Part shown: positions 16,633 through 22,845 of the stretch, piece by piece
Numbering within the stretch: position 1 is the stretch's first letter
Layout: each line of letters opens with the position of its first letter
Virus record (IMG/VR): IMGVR_UViG_3300031951_000552
Location: 1 to 37,162 of that record
Origin: a virus
Reading direction: 5' to 3' (one strand)
DNA length: 37,162 bases
The notes under the pieces: model-generated
The model's database searches: none
Seen by the model: the letters and a program-made list of their open reading frames with translations, nothing else
What the model was told of the DNA's origin: nothing
Position numbers and translations under genes: made by a program

Positions 16633-16745
16633 ATGATGCGATAGTCCTATGGGGCTTACTGTTACTATACGGTATCCCAATATGTGCAATAGCCTATTGG
16701 CTGGAGAGAATGATAACCAAAGGAGGAGGAGAAGATGACAACTGA
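16629..16745 (+). CDS. Very small single-pass membrane protein (38 aa)
   Basis: The ATG at 16629 overlaps the preceding TGA (ATGA) and the frame ends in TGA at 16745. Residues 4-23 (AIVLWGLLLLYGIPICAIAY) form one strong membrane helix, followed by a charged tail with GGGED. The frame is conserved in its coupling to both neighbours. Tiny early membrane proteins often act in superinfection exclusion or membrane stress, but nothing here proves it. Confidence 0.6.
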   Translation: MNDAIVLWGLLLLYGIPICAIAYWLERMITKGGGEDDN

Positions 16746-16881
16746 CCAAGACTCTATGAGTTGGGCTGAGTTGGCACAACTAACACACGCAACGCAGGTT
16801 GAACGGTTCAACTGGTGTATGTGTGAAGACAATGAAGGACAAGAGAACCCGTACAACGATTGCCCAAAGGAGGCAGAATAG
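16735..16881 (+). CDS. Small acidic protein with Cys residues (48 aa)
   Basis: The ATG at 16735 follows a run of GGAGGAGGAG that is an excellent ribosome site and is also coding for the end of the previous gene. The product (MTTDQDSMSWAELAQLTHAT) has three cysteines (CMCEDN, then NDCPKEAE), which could bind a metal. The stop at 16881 abuts the next ATG. Confidence 0.55.
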   Translation: MTTDQDSMSWAELAQLTHATQVERFNWCMCEDNEGQENPYNDCPKEAE

Positions 16882-17127
16882 ATGAGTGAGCAGGATAAGA
16901 CGGCGCAGTTTGTATTCACCGTGGTGATTGTGCCTGACAACAAGCGATACGAAGTAGAACTGTGGGATTTTGCAGGTGATGAGCCTGCTCTAATCGCAGC
17001 AGGTGAGGGTAGCAACTGGCGCACGGCGCTAGGTGAGGCGCTATCCAAGATCGAACTACCAACGGACAAGGTGGAGAAGACCATCAATGATGTAATCAAG
17101 GAAGGTGTGGAAGATGAAGGAGTTTGA
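16882..17127 (+). CDS. Small early protein (81 aa), unknown function
   Basis: The ATG immediately follows the previous stop, with AAGGAGG 10 bases upstream. Residues 10-35 read as a beta hairpin (FVFTVVIVPDNKRYEVELW) and the remainder as acidic helices (WRTALGEALSKIELP). It overlaps the next gene by 14 bases. No family is recognised; I see no catalytic motif. Confidence 0.6.
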   Translation: MSEQDKTAQFVFTVVIVPDNKRYEVELWDFAGDEPALIAAGEGSNWRTALGEALSKIELPTDKVEKTINDVIKEGVEDEGV

Positions 17128-17287
17128 GATTAGTATTGCCAAGGTTGTGTACCGCACAACTGATGAGTTCAATACTGAGTTAGAGGCTCGGATGTGGGCT
17201 GCTGCTCAACGTGATAAGTACAAAGAACTGTTAGATGACAACGCGGTGGAGTATTACTTTGAGGTGGAGGAGATAACTAATGTCTGA
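17114..17287 (+). CDS. Small early protein (57 aa), unknown function
   Basis: I chose the ATG at 17114 (MKEFEISIAKVVYRTTDEFN) over the upstream GTG because AAGGTGTGGA sits at the right distance. The product is acidic: a strand, then a helix (ELEARMWAAAQRDKYKELL), then a strand. Its stop overlaps the next start by 8 bases. Confidence 0.55.
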   Translation: MKEFEISIAKVVYRTTDEFNTELEARMWAAAQRDKYKELLDDNAVEYYFEVEEITNV

Positions 17288-17456
17288 ACCTACGGTAGAC
17301 TACTGGAAAGCCAAGGCGCAGTTATGTCGTGACCTTGCACTAATACAGATTGAGGATGAAGAGACAGAGAAGGAGGCAGGTATGAACTTGATGCGTATGG
17401 TGCACGCTCTGTCTATGGTAGATACATTTAACGAAGGAGGAAGTGATGACAATTAA
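17280..17456 (+). CDS. Small early protein (58 aa), unknown function
   Basis: The ATG at 17280 has GGAGGAGA eight bases upstream. The 58-residue product (MSEPTVDYWKAKAQLCRDLA) is helical, acidic and Met-rich in the second half. It ends at TAA 17456 and overlaps the next ATG by 11 bases. No family is recognised. Confidence 0.55.
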   Translation: MSEPTVDYWKAKAQLCRDLALIQIEDEETEKEAGMNLMRMVHALSMVDTFNEGGSDDN

Positions 17457-17616
17457 AGAGGTTGAGTTAGAGTACACCGTCTATAACCTCGTGCAGTTAG
17501 CACGCAAGGTATGGGGAGACAACGCTGATGAGTACCTTGCAGCAAGGTTAGATAGTGTCATTACCTATAACCAAATGAAAGTCTTGATTGATAGTCTGAA
17601 GGAGGAAAGCAAGTGA
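17446..17616 (+). CDS. Small early protein (56 aa), unknown function
   Basis: The ATG at 17446 is preceded by GAAGGAGGAAG, one of the best ribosome sites in the window. The 56-residue helical product (MTIKEVELEYTVYNLVQLAR, ending DSLKEESK) overlaps both neighbours, its TGA overlapping the next GTG. No family is recognised. Confidence 0.6.
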   Translation: MTIKEVELEYTVYNLVQLARKVWGDNADEYLAARLDSVITYNQMKVLIDSLKEESK

Positions 17617-17867
17617 GCGAGGACAACGTAGTGGGATTTCATCCCAAGAATAAACTCGTGAACTTCTACGAGATAGCAACGGCAGAAGGCAACGCAGTAT
17701 GGGGCGGGGAAGATCCGCATAGCGCAGTGCAATGGCTACGCCAATCACCTCTCAACTCACGCCTATTGGTGTCCTGCTGGGAGGCAGGGGAAGAGGATGC
17801 GCGATTGATAATCGAACCCATTGACATCACAAAGATTGTCTTTGCTGTGATGGCAGGTGTCCAATGA
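17613..17867 (+). CDS. Early protein (84 aa), unknown function
   Basis: It starts at GTG 17613 (GTGA overlap) with AAGGAGGAAA upstream. The product (MSEDNVVGFHPKNKLVNFYE) appears to alternate strands and helices, with WLRQSPLNSRLLVSCWEAG and an end of IIEPIDITKIVFAVMAGVQ. This is a plausible small folded domain. Its stop overlaps the following ATG. The family is not recognised. Confidence 0.6.
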   Translation: MSEDNVVGFHPKNKLVNFYEIATAEGNAVWGGEDPHSAVQWLRQSPLNSRLLVSCWEAGEEDARLIIEPIDITKIVFAVMAGVQ

Positions 17868-17950
17868 CCTATGTTCTAGGCTTGATGTTCGTGATGTTAG
17901 TGGCTTATGTCCTGATTGTATGGGAGGATAAGACCAACAATGGAGACTGA
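17864..17950 (+). CDS. Tiny single-pass membrane protein (28 aa)
   Basis: The ATG at 17864 overlaps the previous TGA and the stop at 17950 overlaps the next ATG. Residues 2-20 (TYVLGLMFVMLVAYVLIVW) form a clear membrane helix, followed by WEDKTNNGD. No good ribosome site is visible, so translation would depend on coupling. It is the second very small membrane protein in this operon. Confidence 0.5.
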   Translation: MTYVLGLMFVMLVAYVLIVWEDKTNNGD

Positions 17951-18245
17951 AAATAAACGATTGCGAGGTGCTGCTAACCAAGCGGTACGCCAGCGCAACT
18001 ACAGAAGGGCAAGAGATCGTGCGTTAGTGCGCCTTGCTCATCTATACCCTGATACCTATAAGCAACTGCTCGAAATGGAGAAGAAGACAGATGAACAAGA
18101 AGGCAAAACGTGGCTTGATCTTGATGGCAATACTATCCCTGTTGTCGGCGTTCGTGTACGCACAGCAGAAGGAAGAGGTGCACCTGTCCTCAAAGAAGAC
18201 ATACATAAAGGAACGAACGAAGGCAACGATGGAGGAGAAGCGTGA
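17940..18245 (+). CDS. Conserved-type actinophage early protein (101 aa)
   Basis: I chose the ATG at 17940 (METENKRLRGAANQAVRQRN). The basic, helical segment RNYRRARDRALVRLAHLYPD followed by YKQLLEMEKKTDE and GKTWLDLDG is a pattern I know from many actinophage proteins of unknown function. That supports this frame up to about residue 70. The C-terminal 50 residues overlap the start of the transglycosylase in another frame and are less well supported by pattern. DNA or RNA binding is possible from the Arg-rich helix. Confidence 0.65.
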   Translation: METENKRLRGAANQAVRQRNYRRARDRALVRLAHLYPDTYKQLLEMEKKTDEQEGKTWLDLDGNTIPVVGVRVRTAEGRGAPVLKEDIHKGTNEGNDGGEA

Positions 18246-18534
18246 GAACAAGGCACTTGTCATTAGTTACTCAAAGGCACTCGGTTACAACGACAACCAA
18301 GTCAAATGTCTCCTCACCTTATGGTCCCGTGAATCCCGCTTCGACCACTTGGCTCGCCCAAGAGACGCTTCGGGCAAACCAAGAAGCACGGCTTTTGGAA
18401 TTGCTCAACTCCTTAGAGAACGTAGTGGACAGCCTGAATTACAAATCCTTCACGGCTTACGATACCTTAGTCATCGCTACGGAGGGAGTGCGTGTCGCGC
18501 TCTCGGCCATAGTGACAGACGAGGCTGGTACTGA
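18091..18534 (+). CDS. Membrane-anchored or secreted lytic transglycosylase (SLT/lysozyme-like)
   Basis: The enzyme would cleave the glycan strands of peptidoglycan. From ATG 18091 (147 aa) the N-terminus is a signal peptide or anchor: MNKKAKRG, then a hydrophobic stretch (LILMAILSLLSAFVYA), then AQQ. The catalytic domain is at about 60-147: Glu81 in WSRESRFDH, the STAFGIAQL block at 99-107, and GLRYLSHRYGG, with a terminal GHSDRRGWY. Those blocks match the usual actinophage transglycosylase layout. The first 155 bases overlap the preceding gene in another frame. It closes the early operon, far from the late lysis genes, so it may act in entry or early wall remodelling rather than only in lysis. 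Confidence 0.8.
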   Translation: MNKKAKRGLILMAILSLLSAFVYAQQKEEVHLSSKKTYIKERTKATMEEKRENKALVISYSKALGYNDNQVKCLLTLWSRESRFDHLARPRDASGKPRSTAFGIAQLLRERSGQPELQILHGLRYLSHRYGGSACRALGHSDRRGWY

Positions 18535-18565
18535 TACACTTTAAGTGCATCCTCCTTTCGGGCAC

Positions 18566-18605
18566 AAAGAACCTCACCGCTACCCTTCCTGCGGTGGGGT
18601 TCTTT
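18566..18605. terminator. Bidirectional intrinsic terminator between convergent operons
   Basis: A long near-perfect stem AAAGAACC-T-CACCGC / GCGGTG-G-GGTTCTTT surrounds a 10-base loop. In the plus direction the stem ends in TTCTTTATTTG; in the minus direction it ends in TTCTTTGTG. It lies between the plus-strand early operon (end 18534) and the minus-strand operon, touching the stop of the FmdB gene (18604). It should stop transcription from both sides. Confidence 0.8.
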
Positions 18606-18777
18606 ATTTGTCCGTGGAGTAGAAGCCTTTACCTTTGAAGGTAATAGAAGGAGAATCCCATTTGCGTATCATTGGGATGTGGCACTCAAAACAGGATGGC
18701 TCACGTGGTTGCTCGTGGATACTACGTTCAATAGTTAGTTCGGTATTGCAGTCAGGACAACGATAGTCATACATCAT
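18604..18777 (-). CDS. FmdB-family zinc-ribbon protein (57 aa)
   Basis: The frame from ATG 18777 to TAA 18604 gives 57 residues: MMYDYRCPDC, a second Cys pair CFEC, then IRKWDSPSITFKGKGFYSTD. Cysteines 7, 10, 29 and 32 would bind one zinc. The closing FKGKGFYSTD signature is diagnostic of FmdB-type small zinc ribbons, which are common in actinobacteria and sometimes found in phages as putative transcription regulators. The start overlaps the sigma-factor stop (ATGA), so it is the last gene of the replication and regulation operon. The stop falls inside the terminator stem. Confidence 0.8.
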   Translation of the reverse strand: MMYDYRCPDCNTELTIERSIHEQPREPSCFECHIPMIRKWDSPSITFKGKGFYSTDK

Positions 18778-19406
18778 TGGTAAGGCGACTCTCCTCCCAT
18801 AAAGTTAAGTAGTTTACGTAGTGCATTGCCACATCTACGATCAGCAGTAGAGATAGCACATTCGATAGTCTCACTCAACTGTTGCAGTGTGTAGTTCTCG
18901 TGATAGCGCAGGCGTAGGATGGTCTTCTCATCTTCATCTAGTAACTCGTATGCCTTCTTGATATCGATGAGTGTGGCTAATAGGTTGCCACCTTCTGCTG
19001 GTGCTGCAGGCTTACGTGGTGTGCCATCATTGACAAGGTTCTGTGCCTGTTCAATAGCAGTCTCATTGACCACGCTTGCAATTACATACGGCAAGAGTTG
19101 TGCGATAGTGATGACATCATAAAAGGTTTCATCATTGGGTTGGTAGCCTGACTTAGCAGCCTTCTCCTTGCGGGCATAGCGTTCGATAGCACGCTTCATC
19201 TGCCAACCGATACGCCTTTGGTTAGCCAGACGTACAGCCTCGTTATCTTCTGTTAGTAAAGCATTAAAGTATGAGATGCGTGTCATTACCCAAGCGTATG
19301 CCTCTTGCGTCAGGTCAACACGATCTACATACTTACGATAGCGACGATGAACTAAGGTCACCACGCTGGGTACGATGTCATTGATTGCTGGGTGTGGCTC
19401 AGTCAC
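18774..19406 (-). CDS. Sigma-70-family-like transcription factor (210 aa)
   Basis: The N-terminal part has a region-2-like stretch (VDLTQEAYAWVMTRISYFNA, about 29-48). The C-terminal part has a clear region-4 helix-turn-helix: LDEDEKTILRLRYHENYTLQ then LSETIECAISTADRRCGNAL, about 155-200. Between them is a loose, Pro-rich linker. A sigma factor brings RNA polymerase to particular promoters. A phage-coded one probably serves middle or late leftward promoters such as the CTCYAGTAT motif, but that link is inference. The stop overlaps the FmdB ATG. A non-sigma DNA-binding regulator is the alternative. Confidence 0.7.
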   Translation of the reverse strand: MTEPHPAINDIVPSVVTLVHRRYRKYVDRVDLTQEAYAWVMTRISYFNALLTEDNEAVRLANQRRIGWQMKRAIERYARKEKAAKSGYQPNDETFYDVITIAQLLPYVIASVVNETAIEQAQNLVNDGTPRKPAAPAEGGNLLATLIDIKKAYELLDEDEKTILRLRYHENYTLQQLSETIECAISTADRRCGNALRKLLNFMGGESPYQ

Positions 19407-19815
19407 AGTCAGGTAGCACCAAATCTATAGTGTGTTGGATGTTAAGTAGTTTGATAGCAAGGAAGTCAATGTAATTACTGGCATCTGCTAACTCTTCGAT
19501 CAGTTCTCTGATGGTATCTGAGGTAGTAAAGGACTCAAACTTCTGACCCTTAGCGTGTGAGTATTGGTCGTGACCCACACCTTTGACTCGCATAGCACGA
19601 AGAGATGCAAAGGATTCGATGAAGGATGTTAAGTCCTCAGTTGATACACCCATCGCACGATACCCAGTAACAGCAGCGTGATCTACTAACGGGTTGGCTG
19701 TGGGCGTATCAGTATTGTCTGGCTCATCCTGTCCTGGTGCAAGATGTGAAAGCCCATATGCTGCAAAGTCTGTAACATTATGACCCACTCGTTCTCGGTC
19801 ATCGTCATACATCAC
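19399..19815 (-). CDS. Possible MazG-like nucleotide pyrophosphohydrolase (138 aa)
   Basis: The first 50 residues are acidic and probably flexible. The C-terminal half has the run QKFESFTTSDTIRELIEEL followed by ADASNYIDFLAIKL, resembling the E-x-x-E...D-x-x-N metal-binding helices of the all-alpha NTP pyrophosphohydrolase (MazG-like) group. Only part of the full motif set is visible, so the enzyme call is tentative. Such enzymes trim nucleotide pools or act on ppGpp. It overlaps the Toprim gene by 4 bases and the sigma gene by 8. Confidence 0.4.
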   Translation of the reverse strand: MMYDDDRERVGHNVTDFAAYGLSHLAPGQDEPDNTDTPTANPLVDHAAVTGYRAMGVSTEDLTSFIESFASLRAMRVKGVGHDQYSHAKGQKFESFTTSDTIRELIEELADASNYIDFLAIKLLNIQHTIDLVLPDCD

Positions 19816-20453
19816 ACACCTCCAAATAATTTCAACGATTCTTCTTTACCGTACGCAAGGTAGTAATCATTGATGTCCATTGATGCGGGCAATGATACTA
19901 TGCGTGAGTTCATTACCTCTTGTGACACACGGCGGGAGAACTCAGCACCTGGGTTAGTACCGTCCTCTTTGATGTCGTTGTCACCGACTATGTACACGAT
20001 GTCATAGCCTGTAAATAACTTAGTAAAGTGTGGCTTCCAAGCCTGCACTCCTGGTACTCCTACTGCTGGCAGGTTCAAGATACCTGATACAACTACTGCA
20101 TCTAACTCACCTTCACACACCACGATACTAGATGAATCAATGGTGACATCAGCCACGTTATAGAGGTGACCCTTCTGTCCTGTCGGTGCACCATACTTAG
20201 GCTTGCCATCATCTAGCCTGCGAAACTTAACGCCCACACACATACCAAGTGCGGTCAGATAGGGCACAGAAAGCCAGCCCGCGTGGGTTTCGTGACCATT
20301 GATTGGGTCTGTTACTACACCCAACGAAAACTGTTGGGCAACATCTTCAGAGATCCCACGTCCTTCGAGATACTCTAGCGCCCTTGTGTCCAGGTTTTTG
20401 CTGTAATGATTGACCGCTTCCAGCAACGATCTCGATTGCTCGTGCGAGTGCAT
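19812..20453 (-). CDS. DNA primase, Toprim catalytic part (213 aa)
   Basis: This is the catalytic half of a DnaG/T7-gp4-type primase that makes RNA primers at the fork. Residues 24-48 (RALEYLEGRGISEDVAQQFS) match the N-terminal subdomain of the catalytic core. Toprim motifs are VVCEGELDAV (catalytic Glu114), YIVGDND (Asp158/Asp160) and a later DIND. The zinc domain lies in a separate, overlapping frame just upstream. ATG 20453 has GGAG seven bases upstream, so it can be started on its own. The helicase is a third gene (21764-22588). Confidence 0.8.
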   Translation of the reverse strand: MHSHEQSRSLLEAVNHYSKNLDTRALEYLEGRGISEDVAQQFSLGVVTDPINGHETHAGWLSVPYLTALGMCVGVKFRRLDDGKPKYGAPTGQKGHLYNVADVTIDSSSIVVCEGELDAVVVSGILNLPAVGVPGVQAWKPHFTKLFTGYDIVYIVGDNDIKEDGTNPGAEFSRRVSQEVMNSRIVSLPASMDINDYYLAYGKEESLKLFGGV

Positions 20454-20724
20454 CCTTAAACTCCAAGTTCTCTATGATACCTACGACATTGACTGCATTA
20501 CCACCCTTCCCGCAGGTGTGGCAGAAGAACAAGTTGTCATAGGTATTGATGACAGCGCTTCTTCTTTTATCAGGATGGATGCAGCACCTTACAGATGCAG
20601 ACCTACCCTCTCGTACTTCCCCTCCGTAGTGCAGAACTATTGCTCCTATGGGGATTGTGTTTGCATCAACGGCACCTTTGAACCGTCCCGCTTTACGTAC
20701 CCTGGACCAGTCTTGTGCTGGCAT
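20347..20724 (-). CDS. DNA primase, zinc-binding part (125 aa)
   Basis: This is the template-recognising zinc domain of a DnaG-type primase. ATG 20724 (MPAQDWSRVRKAGRF) has AAGGGG six bases upstream and is preferred over TTG at 20757. After VLHYGGEVREG come the metal ligands: CCIHPD (Cys47/48, His50) and FFCHTCGKGG (Cys68, Cys71). The domain ends near 95, and the rest is a short tail out of frame with the Toprim gene, which it overlaps by 107 bases. It also overlaps the preceding zinc-finger gene by 79 bases. Confidence 0.75.
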   Translation of the reverse strand: MPAQDWSRVRKAGRFKGAVDANTIPIGAIVLHYGGEVREGRSASVRCCIHPDKRRSAVINTYDNLFFCHTCGKGGNAVNVVGIIENLEFKDALARAIEIVAGSGQSLQQKPGHKGARVSRRTWDL

Positions 20725-20825
20725 ACACACCCCTTGTCGTCGCACTTCTCGTGCCAATTAGAAGCACGTTTGTAATGGGTTAGAGTGTTCTCTTCCCCTG
20801 CCTTGTGACAGTTCTGACAAATCAT
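20646..20825 (-). CDS. Small zinc-finger-like protein (59 aa)
   Basis: ATG 20825 (MICQNCHKAGEENTLTHYKR) is preceded by AAAGGAG and overlaps the upstream TAA. Cys pairs CQNC near the start and KCDDKGCVC later, with WHEKC, suggest a metal-binding fold. Similar tiny C-x-x-C ... C-x-C-x-H proteins occur beside replication genes in actinophages. The last third overlaps the primase zinc-domain frame. The function is unknown. Confidence 0.6.
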   Translation of the reverse strand: MICQNCHKAGEENTLTHYKRASNWHEKCDDKGCVCQHKTGPGYVKRDGSKVPLMQTQSP

Positions 20826-21307
20826 TAGAACTCCTTTAGTTCTGTTACTGGTACACGCCATCCACCGATGGCTTCATCTCTGTACTGCATAGTTGCATAC
20901 TCTTCAGGGTTACACCAACCATAGACTTCAACCTGTGAGTAATAATCTTCATCAAGGATCTTAGTTCCTACTATTATCTTGCCACTATCTTTGCTCCAGA
21001 ACGGAATCGAATCACGTGTGCGTACTGTACGTACCTCAAAGTTAACACCAACATCAGGCAACTTAGCACGACGAGGATGTAGTTCATTAGGATACCAAGG
21101 TACATTCCAAGCGGTATCAGTGAGAGATGCAACAGCCCACTCAGAGACGTTGGCTCGGACATTGGCAAGAAGTTCGTGCTCTAAGTAGCCGTTCTTCTTA
21201 CCCTCTGCATAGTTAGGTCTATCTACTGACCCATACTTGGCAAGCCAACGCTCTGTTGCAAGCAGTGTACAAACTCTTACTTCATCCCTACTCAGGCGTA
21301 CTATCAT
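20825..21307 (-). CDS. Hypothetical protein, possible nuclease-like fold (160 aa)
   Basis: I chose ATG 21307 (MIVRLSRDEVRVCTLLATER), with AAGAAGAGG upstream; the TTG at 21337 is possible. The layout, with an N-terminal helix, a middle AWNVPWYPNELH, then LPDVGVNFEVRTVR and a later VEVYGWCNPEEY, resembles an actinophage family of unknown function. In that family a core of D...E-V-R is reminiscent of PD-(D/E)XK enzymes. The catalytic Lys is replaced by Arg, so activity is uncertain. It overlaps the small acidic frame by 20 bases. Confidence 0.5.
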   Translation of the reverse strand: MIVRLSRDEVRVCTLLATERWLAKYGSVDRPNYAEGKKNGYLEHELLANVRANVSEWAVASLTDTAWNVPWYPNELHPRRAKLPDVGVNFEVRTVRTRDSIPFWSKDSGKIIVGTKILDEDYYSQVEVYGWCNPEEYATMQYRDEAIGGWRVPVTELKEF

Positions 21308-21395
21308 CTGCCTCTTCTTCAGTAGTTGATTCTTCAACCACTTCTTCTGGTACTAGGATATCTGTTGTGGTGATTTCACCTTCTGGTACTGGCAT
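21288..21395 (-). CDS. Tiny acidic protein (35 aa)
   Basis: ATG 21395 overlaps the resolvase stop (TAATG) and is preceded by AAAGGAG with ideal spacing. The frame ends in TAG at 21288. The product (MPVPEGEITTTDILVPEEVV) is about one-third Asp/Glu, with EEESTTEEE-like runs and no hydrophobic core. It may be a disordered acidic tail protein or merely a coupling leader for the next gene. The strong ribosome site argues that it is translated. Confidence 0.45.
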   Translation of the reverse strand: MPVPEGEITTTDILVPEEVVEESTTEEEADDSTPE

Positions 21396-21745
21396 TATTG
21401 TTTCTCCTTTATCCATTGTGCTAGGTCTTGAATGACCCAGGCATTTTCTATTCCAGAGTTGCGACGCTTAACTACAACGTAATGCAGTGGAACTTCCCCA
21501 AGGCCACGAGCATTGGCATAGTTAAGCGCCTCAACTTCTGCTTCTCTCCAGAACTCAGGCAAGGAAAGGGTTGCCCTGTTCTTGAGTTCAAGGATATAGG
21601 TTTTCCCCGCGATGATCGCAACCATATCCCCTTCATCTTTTGCCCCAGCCTTAGTCAAACGTTCTGCCATAACTCCGCATTTGCGTAGCCATTTCATTAC
21701 ATCTGTCTCGAACTGAGAACCTTTTCTTCCATTGGGATTAGCCAT
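21395..21745 (-). CDS. Holliday-junction-resolvase-like PD-(D/E)XK nuclease (116 aa)
   Basis: A small single-domain nuclease expected to cut branched DNA during replication or before packaging. The N-terminal basic segment NGRKGSQFETDVMKWLRKCG supplies the conserved Glu in an alpha helix. The core GAKDEGDMVAIIAGKTYILE then LKN gives the D...E-x-K triad of the PD-(D/E)XK fold. Length is normal for phage resolvases of the Hjc/VRR type. It lies between helicase and primase genes. An alternative is a general repair nuclease of the same fold. Confidence 0.7.
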   Translation of the reverse strand: MANPNGRKGSQFETDVMKWLRKCGVMAERLTKAGAKDEGDMVAIIAGKTYILELKNRATLSLPEFWREAEVEALNYANARGLGEVPLHYVVVKRRNSGIENAWVIQDLAQWIKEKQ

Positions 21746-21763
21746 TAGCGCACCACCTGAATA

Positions 21764-22588
21764 TCAAACACGTAAGTAGGCCCTACCTTGTGCATCTTGA
21801 TCTCCTATCTGGCACGCTGCAAAGTTAACAAATAGTGTAGCCCATTTAGAGGCATCTGCTGTGTGTGGACCAAAGCGATTCTTCACCGCAGCCACACGCA
21901 ACATCCCTTGACCTGGGTCATAACCCAATGTGAGTATCAGCGCAGGTAACTGGCTGACCTTACCGTGAATAGCACGACGCGGTGGTGGCATACTCGGTGA
22001 TCCATACTCACTCTGCTCGCTGACGTGATGGAGTACTAAGACGCAAGCCTGAGTCTTGCGTGCCATATCGTGCAACTCCATCATAATTGCACGTAGCCCT
22101 GCCCATTCATTGTCTGTTTCGGCAGCAACATTCATTAAGTTATCAATGATAATTAACTCAGGTGCTATTCCATACAGTTCAACGTAGGCTTTAATCTCCA
22201 ATTCAATGTCATCTAATGATGGACTTGAATCGAATACCCATTGTATGTGTGACATCTTTGATAGGTGTTCACCGTAGAAGTCTTCCTTGTATTCCATATT
22301 GGACTCAACGGTTAACTGCGTGTGCCCTGAGATCTGCGCTGCAGACCGCATCAACACTGTTGCAGTATCAGTATCGGCTGAAAAGAAAAGAGTTGGTACC
22401 TTAGCCCTGATTGCATAGACAAGAGCAAACATACTCTTACCAGCATTAGGTGCAGCGGCGACCATACATACTTGCCCACGTCTAAACTTAATGGACTCAC
22501 CAGCAAGGCCAGTCCATACATCAGGCAACGGTATAGCCTTGGTGTGGCTACCGCCCATCGCCCGCTTTAGATTAAGCAACTTCCCCAT
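21764..22588 (-). CDS. RecA-fold replicative helicase / DnaB-like ATPase (274 aa)
   Basis: It has only the RecA-like ATPase core: Walker A AAPNAGKS (45-52), Walker B ELIIIDN (144-150), and VLVLHHVSE near 183, equivalent to motif H3 of DnaB/RadA enzymes. A DnaB N-terminal domain is missing, so the length fits phage hexameric helicases that work with a separate primase. It should unwind the fork with the split primase encoded downstream. I used ATG 22588, though TTG 22597 and ATG 22558 are possible because no ribosome site is ideal. The start overlaps the end of WhiB. Confidence 0.75.
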   Translation of the reverse strand: MGKLLNLKRAMGGSHTKAIPLPDVWTGLAGESIKFRRGQVCMVAAAPNAGKSMFALVYAIRAKVPTLFFSADTDTATVLMRSAAQISGHTQLTVESNMEYKEDFYGEHLSKMSHIQWVFDSSPSLDDIELEIKAYVELYGIAPELIIIDNLMNVAAETDNEWAGLRAIMMELHDMARKTQACVLVLHHVSEQSEYGSPSMPPPRRAIHGKVSQLPALILTLGYDPGQGMLRVAAVKNRFGPHTADASKWATLFVNFAACQIGDQDAQGRAYLRV

Positions 22589-22841
22589 CCCCTCCAAGAT
22601 TTATTCTGCGTTGTCTCCTTACTGCAAGACGTTCACGTGGTGCAAGCCCACCCCATATACCGAACTGTTCCTTATGGATTCCCCACTCAGCGCATTCGGT
22701 TCTATGAGTACAACGTTTACAGATTGACTTTGCATACTGACTTTCAATGTAACTTACTGATTCCTTATCTTTATCAGGAAACCAGAAGTCACCACCTATC
22801 TCTGCACATAGCGGGTTCTCGTACTCACGAGGCTCCCGCAT
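22572..22841 (-). CDS. whiB: WhiB-family Fe-S transcription regulator
   Basis: This is an 89-residue protein with the complete WhiB signature: Cys12, Cys41-x2-Cys44-x5-Cys50 for a [4Fe-4S] cluster, the turn FGIWGG (60-65) and a basic tail (RLAVRRQRR) for DNA contact. WhiB proteins are found only in actinobacteria and their phages and bind the primary sigma factor. Phage copies can redirect host transcription or block superinfection. It is preceded by the zinc-ribbon gene (4-base gap) and overlaps the helicase gene. It is the best evidence for an actinobacterial host. Confidence 0.92.
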   Translation of the reverse strand: MREPREYENPLCAEIGGDFWFPDKDKESVSYIESQYAKSICKRCTHRTECAEWGIHKEQFGIWGGLAPRERLAVRRQRRINLGGDGEVA

Positions 22842-22845
22842 CGTA

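Noticed and set aside
18242-18544. 100-codon frame opened by a GTG that overlaps the previous stop (GTGA).
   Set aside because: It lies in a third frame within the transglycosylase, whose catalytic blocks and GWY ending explain this DNA. The coupling makes it tempting, but I see no family pattern.
20347-20453. Programmed frameshift fusing the two primase parts at a CAAAAAC run.
   Set aside because: The needed shift is +1, and the run is not a classical slippery heptamer. ATG 20453 has its own ribosome site. Not excluded, but two proteins is simpler.
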